Below, in pieces: positions 33,107 through 41,976 of a DNA stretch of 64,000 nt. The stretch spans positions 1 to 64,000 of the forward strand of contig JANXYH010000104.1 in the NCBI GenBank assembly GCA_025350145.1, read 5' to 3'. The DNA comes from Burkholderiales bacterium. GTDB taxonomy: Bacteria; Pseudomonadota; Gammaproteobacteria; Burkholderiales; Burkholderiaceae_C. Positions within the stretch are counted from its first letter, which is position 1; each line of letters opens with the position of its first letter. The translations under genes and the position numbers were made by a program. The notes below the pieces were generated by a model. The model worked only from the letters and a program-made list of their open reading frames with translations. It had not been told where the DNA came from and did no database searches.

Positions 33107-35029
33107 TCAACTGCTCTTGCGCACCCGCAGATACCATTCGCAAAGCAACCTGACTTGTTTTCCGGTGTAGCCCTTGGCGACCATCCGGGCAACGAAATCC
33201 TCGTGCTTCTTGGCTTCGTCGATGCTCGCCTTGGCGTTGAAACTGATCACCGGCAGCAACTCTTCGGTGTTCGAGAACATTTTTTTCTCGATCACCGACC
33301 GCAGCTTCTCGTAGCTGGTCCAGACGGGGTTGTGGCCTTGGTTGTTGGCGCGCGCCCGCAGCACGAAATTAACGATCTCGTTGCGGAAATCCTTGGGATT
33401 GGCAATGCCCGCCGGTTTTTCAATCTTCTCGAGTTCGCCGTTGAGCGAGACCCGGTCGAACACCTCGCCGGTGTCGGTGTCACGGTATTCCTGATCCTGG
33501 ATCCAGTAGTCTGCGTAGGTGACATAGCGGTCAAAGATGTTCTGGCCGTATTCGCTGTAGCTTTCCAGATAAGCGGTCTGGATTTCCTTGCCGATGAATT
33601 CGGCATACTTCGGCGCGAGCTGCTCTTTGATGAAACCGGTGTATTTTGTTTCGAGCTCCGGTGCGAACTGTTCGCGCTCAATCTGCTGCTCCAGCACGTA
33701 CATCAAGTGAACCGGATTGGCAGCGACTTCGGTTGAATCAAAATTGAAGACCTTGGAGATGATCTTGTAGGCGAAGCGGGTGCTGACGCCGGCCATGCCT
33801 TCGTCCACGCCGGCGTAATCGCGGTATTCTTGATAGCTCTTTGCGCGCGGGTCGGTGTCTTTCAGGTTGTCGCCATCGTAGACCTGCATCTTGGAGTAAA
33901 GCGAGGAATTCTCAGGTTCCTTCAGCCGAGTCAGGATGGCAAACTGGCTCATCATCTTCAAGGTGCCCGGCGCGCATTTGGCAGCGGCCAGCGAGGAACC
34001 CTTGATCAGTTTCTCGTAGATCTTGACCTCTTCGCTCACCCGCAGGCAATACGGAACCTTGACGATGTAGATCCGGTCAAGAAAAGCCTCGTTGTTCTTG
34101 TTGTTGCGGAAGGCCTTCCATTCACTCTCGTTGCTGTGCGCCAGGACGACGCCGTCAAAGGGTATCGCGCCGAAGCCCTCGGTGCCTTTGAAGTTGCCTT
34201 CCTGGGTCGCGGTCAGGAGTGGGTGCAGCACCTTGATCGGCGCCTTGAACATTTCGACGAATTCGAGCAAACCCTGGTTGGCAAGGCACAGGCCGCCGGA
34301 GAAACTGTAGGCGTCGGGATCATCCTGGGCAAATGCTTCGAGCTTGCGGATATCGACCTTGCCGACCAGCGAGCTGATGTCCTGGTTGTTTTCGTCGCCG
34401 GGTTCGGTCTTGGCGATACCGATTTGGCGCAGGACGCTCGGAAAGCGTTTCACGACCTTGAATTTACGGATGTCGCCACCGAATTCTTCGAGGCGCTTGA
34501 CGGCCCAGGGGCTGAGCACCCGGTTGAGGTAGCGGCGGGGAATACCATATTCGGATTCGAGGATCGGCCCGTCTTCGGCGGTGTCGAACAGCCCCAGCGG
34601 CGATTCGTTGACCGGCGAGCCGGCGATGGCGTAAAAGGGAACGTCCTGCATCAGGGCCTTGAGGCGCTCGGCGATGGAGCTCTTGCCGCCGCCGACCGGC
34701 CCCAGCAGATAGAGGATCTGCTTTTTCTCCTCCAGACCCTGGGCGGCGTGGCGGAAATAGGACACAACTTGTTCGATCGCGTCCTCCATGCCGTAGAACT
34801 CGGCAAAGGCGGGGTAGCGCCGGATCAGTTTGTTGGCAAATATCCGCGAGAGCCGCGGATCGTTGCGGGTGTCGACCATCTGCGGCTCACCGATGGCCTT
34901 GAGCATGCGCTCGGCGGCGGTGGCGTAGGCGATCGGATTGCGCTTGCATTCGGCCAGATAGTCGATAAGCGAAATCTCTTCTTCGCGGGTGCGCTCGTAG
35001 CGCTTGGCGAAATTGCTGAGCACGTCCAT
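33107..35029 (-). CDS. yeaG: PrkA/YeaG serine protein kinase
   Basis: 640 residues from ATG 35029 (MDVLSNFAKRYERTREEEISL), with GGAG 8 bases upstream. The N-terminal AAA domain has Walker A GPVGGGKSS, and the central region has PSVLRQIGIAKTEPGDENNQDISSLVG and the conserved VVLAHSNESEW. The C-terminal PrkA domain shows KIISKVFNF and a long helical end (YTGKQVRLLCEWYLRVRKSS). PrkA phosphorylates proteins on serine and has also been described as a protease. First gene of a three-gene operon with yeaH and spoVR. The DNA here is visibly less G+C-rich, at 53% in the line at 33601. Confidence 0.94.
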   Translation of the reverse strand: MDVLSNFAKRYERTREEEISLIDYLAECKRNPIAYATAAERMLKAIGEPQMVDTRNDPRLSRIFANKLIRRYPAFAEFYGMEDAIEQVVSYFRHAAQGLEEKKQILYLLGPVGGGKSSIAERLKALMQDVPFYAIAGSPVNESPLGLFDTAEDGPILESEYGIPRRYLNRVLSPWAVKRLEEFGGDIRKFKVVKRFPSVLRQIGIAKTEPGDENNQDISSLVGKVDIRKLEAFAQDDPDAYSFSGGLCLANQGLLEFVEMFKAPIKVLHPLLTATQEGNFKGTEGFGAIPFDGVVLAHSNESEWKAFRNNKNNEAFLDRIYIVKVPYCLRVSEEVKIYEKLIKGSSLAAAKCAPGTLKMMSQFAILTRLKEPENSSLYSKMQVYDGDNLKDTDPRAKSYQEYRDYAGVDEGMAGVSTRFAYKIISKVFNFDSTEVAANPVHLMYVLEQQIEREQFAPELETKYTGFIKEQLAPKYAEFIGKEIQTAYLESYSEYGQNIFDRYVTYADYWIQDQEYRDTDTGEVFDRVSLNGELEKIEKPAGIANPKDFRNEIVNFVLRARANNQGHNPVWTSYEKLRSVIEKKMFSNTEELLPVISFNAKASIDEAKKHEDFVARMVAKGYTGKQVRLLCEWYLRVRKSS

Positions 35030-35465
35030 GGTGAATCTCCTGGGCAGACGCTGGCGTTGAGTTGGGGGGTATCCCCAGTCGCGGCCGGACGAAGTTCTGA
35101 TCGCGCTCCGGGCCATCGCGGGCGATGGCCTTGGGCGTGATCGGAGCTCTCCGCTCAGGCCGCTATCGCGGCGACCTGGGATGACTGCAATTTCGGCGAT
35201 TTCACGGTCGGACAGTCTGCCGATCATTCGGCCAATGCCGGTTCAGTTCGGCGGATGCCGGGCCTGACACGTACCGGCGGGCCTGGGTTGCCCGGCAGCG
35301 GGCGGCAGCGCCCGTCCATCCTTGTCTACACGCTTGGAGTACGGGTCTGGATGACAGGTTCGGGCGGCAGGCGCGCAATCCTGCACGGGCGCAGGCGCTG
35401 GACAGCGGTGCCGTTGTGCGGCCGTGAGGCCGTGCGGCTGTGCAGGGCCAGCGCGCTGCCGCGCC
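35030..35465. other. Intergenic region upstream of yeaG
   Basis: 436 bases with no credible gene. The track ORFs here are Arg/Pro/Gly-rich shadows, some overlapping the M14 peptidase. It contains the long palindrome annotated separately and a GGGG-TATC-CCC hairpin near 35070. It should hold the promoter of the yeaG operon. I could not find a clear sigma-70 or sigma-54 match. Confidence 0.5.
35111..35130. promoter_or_regulatory. 20-base perfect palindrome in the yeaG leader
   Basis: GGCCATCGCGGGCGATGGCC has 9-bp arms and a 2-base centre, flanked by partly matching outer arms (GATCGCGC / GGGCGTGATC). It lies about 80 bases upstream of the yeaG ATG. It may be a protein operator or an RNA hairpin in the leader. 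Confidence 0.45.
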
Positions 35466-37187
35466 TCAGTCCAGCGTCACCTCGGTGTGCAGCTTGCCGG
35501 CTCGGTCGGCCTGTGCGGTCAGGGCCAGGCGCGTGCCGTGGGGTGCGTTGACGACCCACTCGGCCACCGCCCGGTCGCCGGTGACCTGCCGATCAGGCAA
35601 AAACGCCTGCAGCGAGCTCTTCGGCGCATGGCCGTCCAGTACCGGGGCGACGATGCGGGTCAATCCGGTCGCCAGGGTCACGCCGGGCGGCAGGTGGATC
35701 TCGAACACGACCCCGCGGGCGACCTTGCGTTCGATCGCCCGCTTGGTCACGGCTGAGGAGAGGTAGCCGGAGTTGGCCACCGCCAGGCGGATGCGCCAGG
35801 CCTGCGGGCCGATCGCCCGGACCTCGGCGCGCAGCAGCTCCAGCTTGGGCAGCGACAGGCCGAGCAGGTCCAGCCACGCCGGGAACTTGGCGATTTCACG
35901 CTCGCGCAGGTGCGGCGGCGGGTTGCGCCAGTAGTTCAGCCGGTCCCAGCCACCGAGCTCGACCATGCCGAGTTGCGGATGGCGGAACGGGTACCAATCG
36001 ACATGGGCCTTGCCACCGCACTGGTTGTCGCTCCAGGCCAGCAGCTTCAGGTCGTCGGCCGCAGGATGGTCGCGGTACCAATGGATGTAGTCGTAATCGG
36101 TGATGCCGGCCTCGCGGTTGGGCGCCCACAACTCGACCGTCCAGAACAGCGCGCCGAGGTGGTCGTAGAACCAGTCCTGGGTGCCGGTGATGATTTCCTT
36201 GGGGTGGTACTTGAAGTCGTGGAAGGTGCTGATCGCCGGGTAGCCGCTGAGCTTCTCGCCGAGTGCCGACAGCCGCTTGACCAGCCACAGGTCCTCGGCC
36301 GTCATCTGCTCGTCGGCGACCGTGCCCATGGGCCGCAGGATCACCCCGGAGTGGGTGTGAAAGCTCACCGCCACGCCAATGTTGGGGTGCTTGACGACGA
36401 AGTCGACCATCGCCCGCACCTCGGGCTCGCTGGTCGGGTAGGGGCCGGCGCCGACCTGCTCGAACTCCTGGCGCCATTGCACCGGAAAGTTGCGGTTCAG
36501 GTCCAAGCCTTCGCGGTTGGGGTTGACCTTGACCTGCAGGCCGTCGAACGCGGTGAGCGTGCCCTCGGGCATCAAACGCCAGTAGCTGCCGCCAAAGTCG
36601 CCGGGCTCGCGCGGGATCATCAGCCGGGCTTGCTCGGGGTGGGCCTTCCAGCCGCCGTGGGGGTCGGGCAGGCGCATGTACAAGACCCGGCCATCGCCAT
36701 CGACGTCCTCCACCGTGAGGCCCTCGACCGGCTCTTCATCGAACGGGTAGGGTCGGGTCGAGGAACGGATGTAGCGCGGCTTGTCGGCCAGTGCCAACTC
36801 GGCGCCGTCGGGATTCAGCCGTGGGCAGAGGTAGACGACGCGGCTGTCGAGCAACTGGGTCACGCCCGGGTCGCTGCCATGGCCGTTGAGCAGGTGCTGC
36901 AGCCAGTACAGGCAGGCGCTGCAGGCGGTGAGCTCGCCGGCGTGGATGTTGCCGTCGACCCAGATCGCCGGCTTGTCGGTATCCGCGCCGGTGGCGGCGT
37001 TGGTCACGGTCGCCAGCCAAATGTCGCGGCCTTCAAAGCTCTTGCCCAGGCTGCTGATGCTGAGCAGACCGGGGCGGGCGGCGGCACAGGCCTGCAGGTA
37101 CTGGGTCAGCTCGGCATGGCGGACGAAGCTGTCAAATTGCAGGCTGGGCAGAGGGGCGGGCGCGGGCATGGCGGACATGGCGGGCAT
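35466..37187 (-). CDS. M14-family zinc carboxypeptidase
   Basis: Zinc site seen as DGNIHAGE (His and Glu) and, about 190 residues later, SFHTHSG (His). The catalytic glutamate is in FWTVELWAPNRE. PRLNPDGAEL and LDLNRNFPVQW are typical of M14. An Ig-like C-terminal domain (about 460-573) follows the peptidase domain. No signal peptide is obvious, since the N-terminus is MPAMSAMPAPAPLPS with repeated Met/Pro/Ala codons, so any of the first three ATGs could start. It cleaves C-terminal residues of peptides, with unknown specificity. It stands alone. Confidence 0.88.
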   Translation of the reverse strand: MPAMSAMPAPAPLPSLQFDSFVRHAELTQYLQACAAARPGLLSISSLGKSFEGRDIWLATVTNAATGADTDKPAIWVDGNIHAGELTACSACLYWLQHLLNGHGSDPGVTQLLDSRVVYLCPRLNPDGAELALADKPRYIRSSTRPYPFDEEPVEGLTVEDVDGDGRVLYMRLPDPHGGWKAHPEQARLMIPREPGDFGGSYWRLMPEGTLTAFDGLQVKVNPNREGLDLNRNFPVQWRQEFEQVGAGPYPTSEPEVRAMVDFVVKHPNIGVAVSFHTHSGVILRPMGTVADEQMTAEDLWLVKRLSALGEKLSGYPAISTFHDFKYHPKEIITGTQDWFYDHLGALFWTVELWAPNREAGITDYDYIHWYRDHPAADDLKLLAWSDNQCGGKAHVDWYPFRHPQLGMVELGGWDRLNYWRNPPPHLREREIAKFPAWLDLLGLSLPKLELLRAEVRAIGPQAWRIRLAVANSGYLSSAVTKRAIERKVARGVVFEIHLPPGVTLATGLTRIVAPVLDGHAPKSSLQAFLPDRQVTGDRAVAEWVVNAPHGTRLALTAQADRAGKLHTEVTLD

Positions 37188-37287
37188 GGCGGGCGACTAG
37201 GGATGCGGGTTGGCGGGTGCGCGGATGGGCGCGACACAGTGTCGCAGACCCAAAATCTGCGGTTTGCCGGGCGGCCGAGCCGCGCGC

Positions 37288-37866
37288 TCAGGCGGATTGG
37301 CGCCGCACCGCCCAGCCGACCACGGCCAGGCCGGCCAGCCACATCAAGTAGCTCTGCGGCTCGGGCACGGCGCTGACCAAGGAGACGTTGCCGAGGTAGT
37401 AGTTGCCGGCAGGGGCGACGAAATCAATCGCAAGCGTTGTGGTGGCGGCGCTGGCGCCGGTCAGCACCGACACATGGCGCCAGTCGCCGATCTCGGTCGC
37501 GGCCGAGTGAAAAAGCGTTGCGCCACCAAAGCGCACGCTGATCGCGCTGTCACTGGAAAAGGTGACGAGGGAGCGCAGGTCAAAGCTGAGCTGGTAGGTG
37601 CCGAGCTCGGGCGTCGCAATCAGTTGGGTCAAGGTCAGGGTCTGGGCCGGGCCCGCTGCCAGGCAGCTCGAACCCGGACAGGCGACGCCATAGTCGTCGC
37701 TGCCACTGAAGCTGTAAACGAACGCGCTGTCAGTGGGATCCAAGTACAGCGGATTCCAGCTCGACAGGCCGGCGCCGAAACTGCCGTCAACGACCCGATT
37801 GCCGCCCGCATGCGCGGCACCGGCCAGGGCGATGGCGACAGCGATGGCGGCAAGGCGTGGGCGCAT
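37288..37866 (-). CDS. PEP-CTERM sorting domain protein
   Basis: Has a signal peptide (MRPRLAAIAVAIALAGAAHAG), a beta-sandwich body with a Cys pair (CPGSSC), and the C-terminal sorting signal VPEP-QSYLMWLAGLAVVGW-RR. PEP-CTERM proteins are anchored by an exosortase during exopolysaccharide export. No exosortase gene is in the window. It lies just downstream of the VanZ/polymerase-like gene on the same strand (167 bases). Confidence 0.9.
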   Translation of the reverse strand: MRPRLAAIAVAIALAGAAHAGGNRVVDGSFGAGLSSWNPLYLDPTDSAFVYSFSGSDDYGVACPGSSCLAAGPAQTLTLTQLIATPELGTYQLSFDLRSLVTFSSDSAISVRFGGATLFHSAATEIGDWRHVSVLTGASAATTTLAIDFVAPAGNYYLGNVSLVSAVPEPQSYLMWLAGLAVVGWAVRRQSA

Positions 37867-38033
37867 GGTGGGCGACCGGGTTAACGGCTCAGTTCAGCAG
37901 CCTGCCAGCGACCTGCGGCGTAAACAGTCGATGCACACACAGACGGCACGACCAAGCCGCTTCGTCTGTTGCAAGGTCGCGACCTGCAGGCTCTGCAGCG
38001 ACGCACTCTGCACGCACTGCAACAACTTTCATA

Positions 38034-41000
38034 CTACACCGGGTACAGCAGGGGCCGCCGCCGTGATTTCTGAACCCCCCCGTTTCGGCTGCCCGGACCG
38101 GCCTCGGCGCGCAATTCATCGTCCTGCCGGTCCTGGCCGGCCGCCGCCAGCCACAGCAGCATGGCCAGCAGCCAGAGCAACCTGGGCGTGTCGGTGAGGG
38201 TGTTGAGCAGCGCGCAGCCCAGGAACGCCAGCAGGGCGCCCGCCATGCCTGCGGCATGGCCATCGCCCCGGCGCGCCCTCGTGACCGCGCCGTGCAGTGC
38301 CGCGATGAACATCGCCGACCAGGCCAAGACCCCCAACCAGCCCTGCTCCAGCAGCACCGTCAGCGGCCAGTTGTGGATGTGCCAGGGCGGGTCGATGTCG
38401 GTGCTGAAGTACCAATGGTCAAAGCCCTGGGCAAAGTCGCCGTTGCGCAGCAGCGGCTGACCGTCGGCGTCCTGCAAGCGGACCTGGCTAACCTCGATGG
38501 CGCCCGCGCCGTCGGCGTGGAACAGCGCCAACTTGACCGGCCTGGGGGCCGGCGGCACGACCCAGTCCTGGGTGTCCAGTCGCCAATGCTGCTTGCGCCA
38601 ATGGGCCGCCGCAGGTGCCGAGCTGGCCGAGCTGGCCGGGGCGCCTGATCTGCCATCCGGCAGGGGCGTGACGGTGGCGCACTGGGCCGAGCTCAGCATC
38701 CATTTCTCGCACAGCGCCACGCCCAGCCGGGCCCCCGGCGGGCTGCGCAGCTCCAGGCTCAGTTGCAGCGGCTGGCCGGGGCGAACGTCGACCAATTGCT
38801 CGATGTACACCGCCGTGCCGGCACCCAGGCGCAGCCAGGTCGGCGGTGCTGGCGCGGCCACGCCGAGGTCCTGGACCCGGCTGAACATGCCGGCATGCTC
38901 GGTCTCGGCGCTTTGCCAGTAGTGCAGCGTCGGGTAGCGGCCGAGACCGGCACCGACCACGCTGGTCCAGACCGAGGGGTCGCCACGGATCGCCATCGCG
39001 TCATGCCAATGCGCCTGGCGCACCTCCAGGTCCTGGCCGGAGCGGCCCAGGCGCTGCTGCGCAAAGCTGCCCCAGAGCACCGGGGCGGCGCTGGCGGCCA
39101 TCAGCAGCAGCCCCAGCGACCATGCCAGCGCCGACCGCTGCGGCCGCTGGCCCAGCGCATGCAGACCCAGCACGGTCAAGCTGGCCAGCGCCAGCGCCGC
39201 ATAGCCGCCGCGCGAATAGGTCACGGCGACGGCGTAACTGGCCAAGGCCAGCAGCGCCATCAGCCCCAGCCTTGGCCAGAGCCTGCGGGCCTGCAGCAGG
39301 GCGGCCAGGGCCACCCCGGCGGCCATCGCGAGGAAGCACTCGATCGTCGCCCCGCCGGTGTGCATCGCCGAAAACGGGCCCGTGACCCGGTAGTCGGCGG
39401 CAAAGTCGAGCAGGCCCGCAAATGCCCAGCGCTCCCACACCACCACCGCCAGGGCCAGGGCCAGCCCCAGGCACAGGCCGGCGCCCAGCAGGCGCTGCTG
39501 CCGCCCAGCGGATTCGGGCAGGCGCCGCATCGTCAGGATCAAGGCGCCTGCCCAGAGCGCGCCCTTGGCGATGCGCAGGGCGTTGTAGGGCTGGTGCAGG
39601 CTGAGCTGACTGTCGGCATCGGGCCAGGGCCAGGGCATGCCGCCGATCGCCAGACTCAGGCCCAGGCTGAGCCACCACAGGGCCAGCACCAGCTTCAGTG
39701 CCAGCGACAGCGGCGCCGCTGCCGACCGGGGCTGGCCGGCGGTGCGCAGCCAGACAATGGCCAGCACCGCCAGTTGCAGCAGGTCGAATTCATCCCACAG
39801 CAGGCGACCGCTCAGGGGCGCCCAGTCCAGCACCGGCATGGCCGCAGGCAGCAACAGCAGCACCCACGCTGGCCGCCAGGCCACGGCCAGGGCGGCGGCG
39901 GCGATCAGCCCGGTCAGGGCCAGCGGCCAGGCTGGAAACGTCCAGGCCTGGACCAGTGCCGCGACCACCAGCAGCGCCGCCACCGCCGGGATGGCCCGCA
40001 ACCCGGTGTTCGCCATCGCCGCAGGCGGCGCTGGCCGGGCTGGCGTTGCCACGGCTGCCTGCGCGGGCGGCGACAGGCTCGGCGGGGTCTGGCTGCCGCG
40101 CAGCAACACCTGGCGAACCACGGCGCAGCTGGCCAGCGCGATCAGCAAATTGCTGGGGTCCGGGTGCAGGCCGTCGAACCACAGTTTTCCGCACTCGGTG
40201 AGCAGCGCCAGGGCCGCGACCCAGGCCAGATCGACACGCAGCGGGCGACGCAGCACGAAGCCCAGTACCGCCAGCGGCGCATACATCAGCGCCACGCTGC
40301 CGAGGCTGAACAAGGCCTGGGCTTCGGTTGTGAAGTAGTGGTAGTAGAAGGGCATCAGCCGCAGCGCTGCCCATTGCTTGGCCACTTCGGGCGCGCTGCG
40401 CAGGCCATGGCTGAGCCAGCCGCTGGCCGCCAGCAGCAGCAGCGAATAGGCCAGCCACAGCGCCGCCGCCCACAGCGGCTGGCGCAACAGACGCCGCTGC
40501 ACGGTGGCGGCGAAAGCCAGGCCGTGGCCGGCACACCAGGCCCCCAGGGCCACGCCCAGGCCGCGGCTGAGCAGCGACGCGCCTTGGCTGACGCCCGAGG
40601 CGATCGCCAATTGCCCGCCCTCGATCACCAGGCCCAGCAGCAGGCCGCAGGCAAAGGCGCGCAGGCTGAGCGGGCCGGGCGGGCCGGGCGGGAGACCTGT
40701 GGTCGACCGGGCCAGGCCCGACCCGGCGCCCTGGGGCCAGGCCAGCAGCAAGCCGAAGGGCAGGCTGAGCACGGCCTCGACGACCAGCAGCAGCAGCCCG
40801 ATCCAGCCGCGCTCGCGGCTTGCCGGCGCCAGCCACCAGCCGCACAGTTCAGAGGCCAGCTTGGCCTGCCATTCGCCGGCATTGAGCAGCAGGTCGTAGG
40901 GAAAGAAGCTCAGCCCCAGGTAGGCCAGGGCGTAGGCCACCAGAGCGCGGTAGGCCAGCACCGGCCCGCCCATCTGCCAGCCCTGCTCAAGCCGGCGCAG

Positions 41001-41423
41001 CAATGGCAGTGCCGGCGGCACGGCCAGGGCACCCAGCAGGCTGCCTATGGCTTCGGCGATCAGGTCGTTCTGCGAGACCGTGCGGCCGGGAAAGAACTCC
41101 TGCGCAAACTCCACCGCCGTGGCCAGGAACAGGCCGAAGCCGATGGCCAGCAGCACCGCCAGGGCTTGCCTTCGATCACCCCAGCGCGACAGCAGCAGGT
41201 GCGCGGTCAGCCCGCCCACCGGCAGGTAGAGCACGCCGTTGGCAACCCAGTCGGCGCGCGACTCAATCCCCAGCTGCAGGTAGGGCAGGTGGGCAAACCG
41301 CTGCAACGCCTGTGCCAAGGGCAGCGGCACGAACTCGAACGGCAGCAGGCTGCCGTAGACCACGAACACCACCCAGCCCAGCCACCACAGTGGCTGCACG
41401 CTGGCTGTGGTCGGTCGGCTCAA
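38034..41423 (-). CDS. VanZ-domain and O-antigen-ligase-like polytopic membrane fusion protein
   Basis: A large polytopic protein. The N-terminal VanZ-like part (about 10-130) has LGWVVFVVYGSLLPFEF and the loop TAVEFAQEFFPGRTVSQNDLIAEAIGSLLGA. A second VanZ-like stretch follows (FACGLLLGLVIEGGQLAIASGVSQGASLLSRGLGVALGAW). The C-terminal half resembles Wzy/O-antigen ligase with an SRGGY loop (AVTYSRGGYAAL) and an inserted beta-rich periplasmic domain before the last helices (NWPLTVLLEQGWLGVLAW). The start is a TTG (41423), with GTG 41399 as an alternative. It probably polymerises or links envelope glycans. The PEP-CTERM neighbour supports a surface role. Confidence 0.75.
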   Translation of the reverse strand: MSRPTTASVQPLWWLGWVVFVVYGSLLPFEFVPLPLAQALQRFAHLPYLQLGIESRADWVANGVLYLPVGGLTAHLLLSRWGDRRQALAVLLAIGFGLFLATAVEFAQEFFPGRTVSQNDLIAEAIGSLLGALAVPPALPLLRRLEQGWQMGGPVLAYRALVAYALAYLGLSFFPYDLLLNAGEWQAKLASELCGWWLAPASRERGWIGLLLLVVEAVLSLPFGLLLAWPQGAGSGLARSTTGLPPGPPGPLSLRAFACGLLLGLVIEGGQLAIASGVSQGASLLSRGLGVALGAWCAGHGLAFAATVQRRLLRQPLWAAALWLAYSLLLLAASGWLSHGLRSAPEVAKQWAALRLMPFYYHYFTTEAQALFSLGSVALMYAPLAVLGFVLRRPLRVDLAWVAALALLTECGKLWFDGLHPDPSNLLIALASCAVVRQVLLRGSQTPPSLSPPAQAAVATPARPAPPAAMANTGLRAIPAVAALLVVAALVQAWTFPAWPLALTGLIAAAALAVAWRPAWVLLLLPAAMPVLDWAPLSGRLLWDEFDLLQLAVLAIVWLRTAGQPRSAAAPLSLALKLVLALWWLSLGLSLAIGGMPWPWPDADSQLSLHQPYNALRIAKGALWAGALILTMRRLPESAGRQQRLLGAGLCLGLALALAVVVWERWAFAGLLDFAADYRVTGPFSAMHTGGATIECFLAMAAGVALAALLQARRLWPRLGLMALLALASYAVAVTYSRGGYAALALASLTVLGLHALGQRPQRSALAWSLGLLLMAASAAPVLWGSFAQQRLGRSGQDLEVRQAHWHDAMAIRGDPSVWTSVVGAGLGRYPTLHYWQSAETEHAGMFSRVQDLGVAAPAPPTWLRLGAGTAVYIEQLVDVRPGQPLQLSLELRSPPGARLGVALCEKWMLSSAQCATVTPLPDGRSGAPASSASSAPAAAHWRKQHWRLDTQDWVVPPAPRPVKLALFHADGAGAIEVSQVRLQDADGQPLLRNGDFAQGFDHWYFSTDIDPPWHIHNWPLTVLLEQGWLGVLAWSAMFIAALHGAVTRARRGDGHAAGMAGALLAFLGCALLNTLTDTPRLLWLLAMLLWLAAAGQDRQDDELRAEAGPGSRNGGVQKSRRRPLLYPV

Positions 41424-41458
41424 ACCACCGTGGAGTTCAGCCGCTCAGGCCGGCGGGA

Positions 41459-41851
41459 TCAGGGGCAGGAGGTCTGACCGGCCTTGAGCGTCGCGCCGCT
41501 GACGACATTGCTGCCCTGGCAGAAGTTGTAGGTGTTGCTGGCGGCGACCTTGCAGAGGAACCAGGTGTAGGTGCCGCCGCTGCCGTAGTTGTAGGTCACT
41601 GCCGTGTTGCTGCTGCTCCAAGTCCCCACGGTCTCGGGCGTGCCGCCCTTGTAGTCGACCAGCGTACCGTCGGCTTGATGGAACTCGGACCACTTGTCGG
41701 CGCCGCGCCCGGCGCACGCGGTCTTGCCCGACAGGGTCAGGCCAGGCTTGGACACCTGCACACCGCCGCAGGCGCAGGACGCAAATCCTTGGGCCATGGC
41801 GGCCTGGCCCCAGACCAGGGCGGCGGCGCCCATCCAGATCGCTGCATTCAT
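41459..41851 (-). CDS. Small cysteine-rich secreted protein, unknown function
   Basis: 130 residues with a signal peptide (MNAAIWMGAAALVWGQAAMAQG). The mature part holds paired cysteines (CACGG, TACAG, FLCKV, NFCQG, TSCP) and short Trp/Tyr strands (GTWSSSNTAVTYNYGSGGTYTWFLC). It is likely a disulfide-bonded beta protein outside the inner membrane. I do not recognise the family. GAGGAC before the ATG supports the start. Two inverted repeats lie upstream. It is 35 bases from the polymerase gene, so they may share a transcript. Confidence 0.7.
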   Translation of the reverse strand: MNAAIWMGAAALVWGQAAMAQGFASCACGGVQVSKPGLTLSGKTACAGRGADKWSEFHQADGTLVDYKGGTPETVGTWSSSNTAVTYNYGSGGTYTWFLCKVAASNTYNFCQGSNVVSGATLKAGQTSCP

Positions 41852-41873
41852 GGCTTGTCCTCGGGTTGAAGCT

Positions 41874-41888
41874 GCGTCGATTCGACGC
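41874..41888 (-). promoter_or_regulatory. Palindrome near the start of the cysteine-rich protein gene
   Basis: GCGTCGA-T-TCGACGC, perfect 7-bp arms, 23 bases upstream of the ATG. It may be an operator or leader hairpin. Confidence 0.35.
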
Positions 41889-41902
41889 TAAGGGGCAGAT
41901 TG

Positions 41903-41918
41903 TTGACCAACTAGTCAA
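41903..41918 (-). promoter_or_regulatory. TTGAC inverted repeat upstream of the cysteine-rich protein gene
   Basis: TTGACCAACTAGTCAA, 5-bp arms with a 6-base centre. On the minus strand it supplies TTGACT, which could be a -35 hexamer overlapped by an operator. No good -10 was identified. Confidence 0.35.
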
Positions 41919-41976
41919 TCCCCGGAACCGGCACCGCCCGATTCGGGGGGGTGGCGGGGCAAGGGCGGCGGCGGCC

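Noticed and set aside
30167-35029. Genomic island with integrase or tRNA boundary around yeaG-yeaH-spoVR
   Set aside because: Despite lower G+C, no integrase, tRNA, direct repeats or insertion sequence was seen at the borders.
35180-35205. Sigma-54 promoter upstream of yeaG
   Set aside because: GCAATTTC-GGCGATT partly matches the reverse consensus but lacks the GG element, so it was not called.
35255-35551. 98-residue plus-strand ORF upstream of the M14 peptidase end
   Set aside because: Gly/Arg-rich, no ribosome binding site, and overlaps the 3' end of the peptidase gene.
38763-41477. 904-residue plus-strand ORF
   Set aside because: It is antisense to the VanZ/ligase gene and made of Gln/Arg/Gly/His-rich sequence typical of frame shadows in high-G+C DNA. 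No domain or ribosome binding site.
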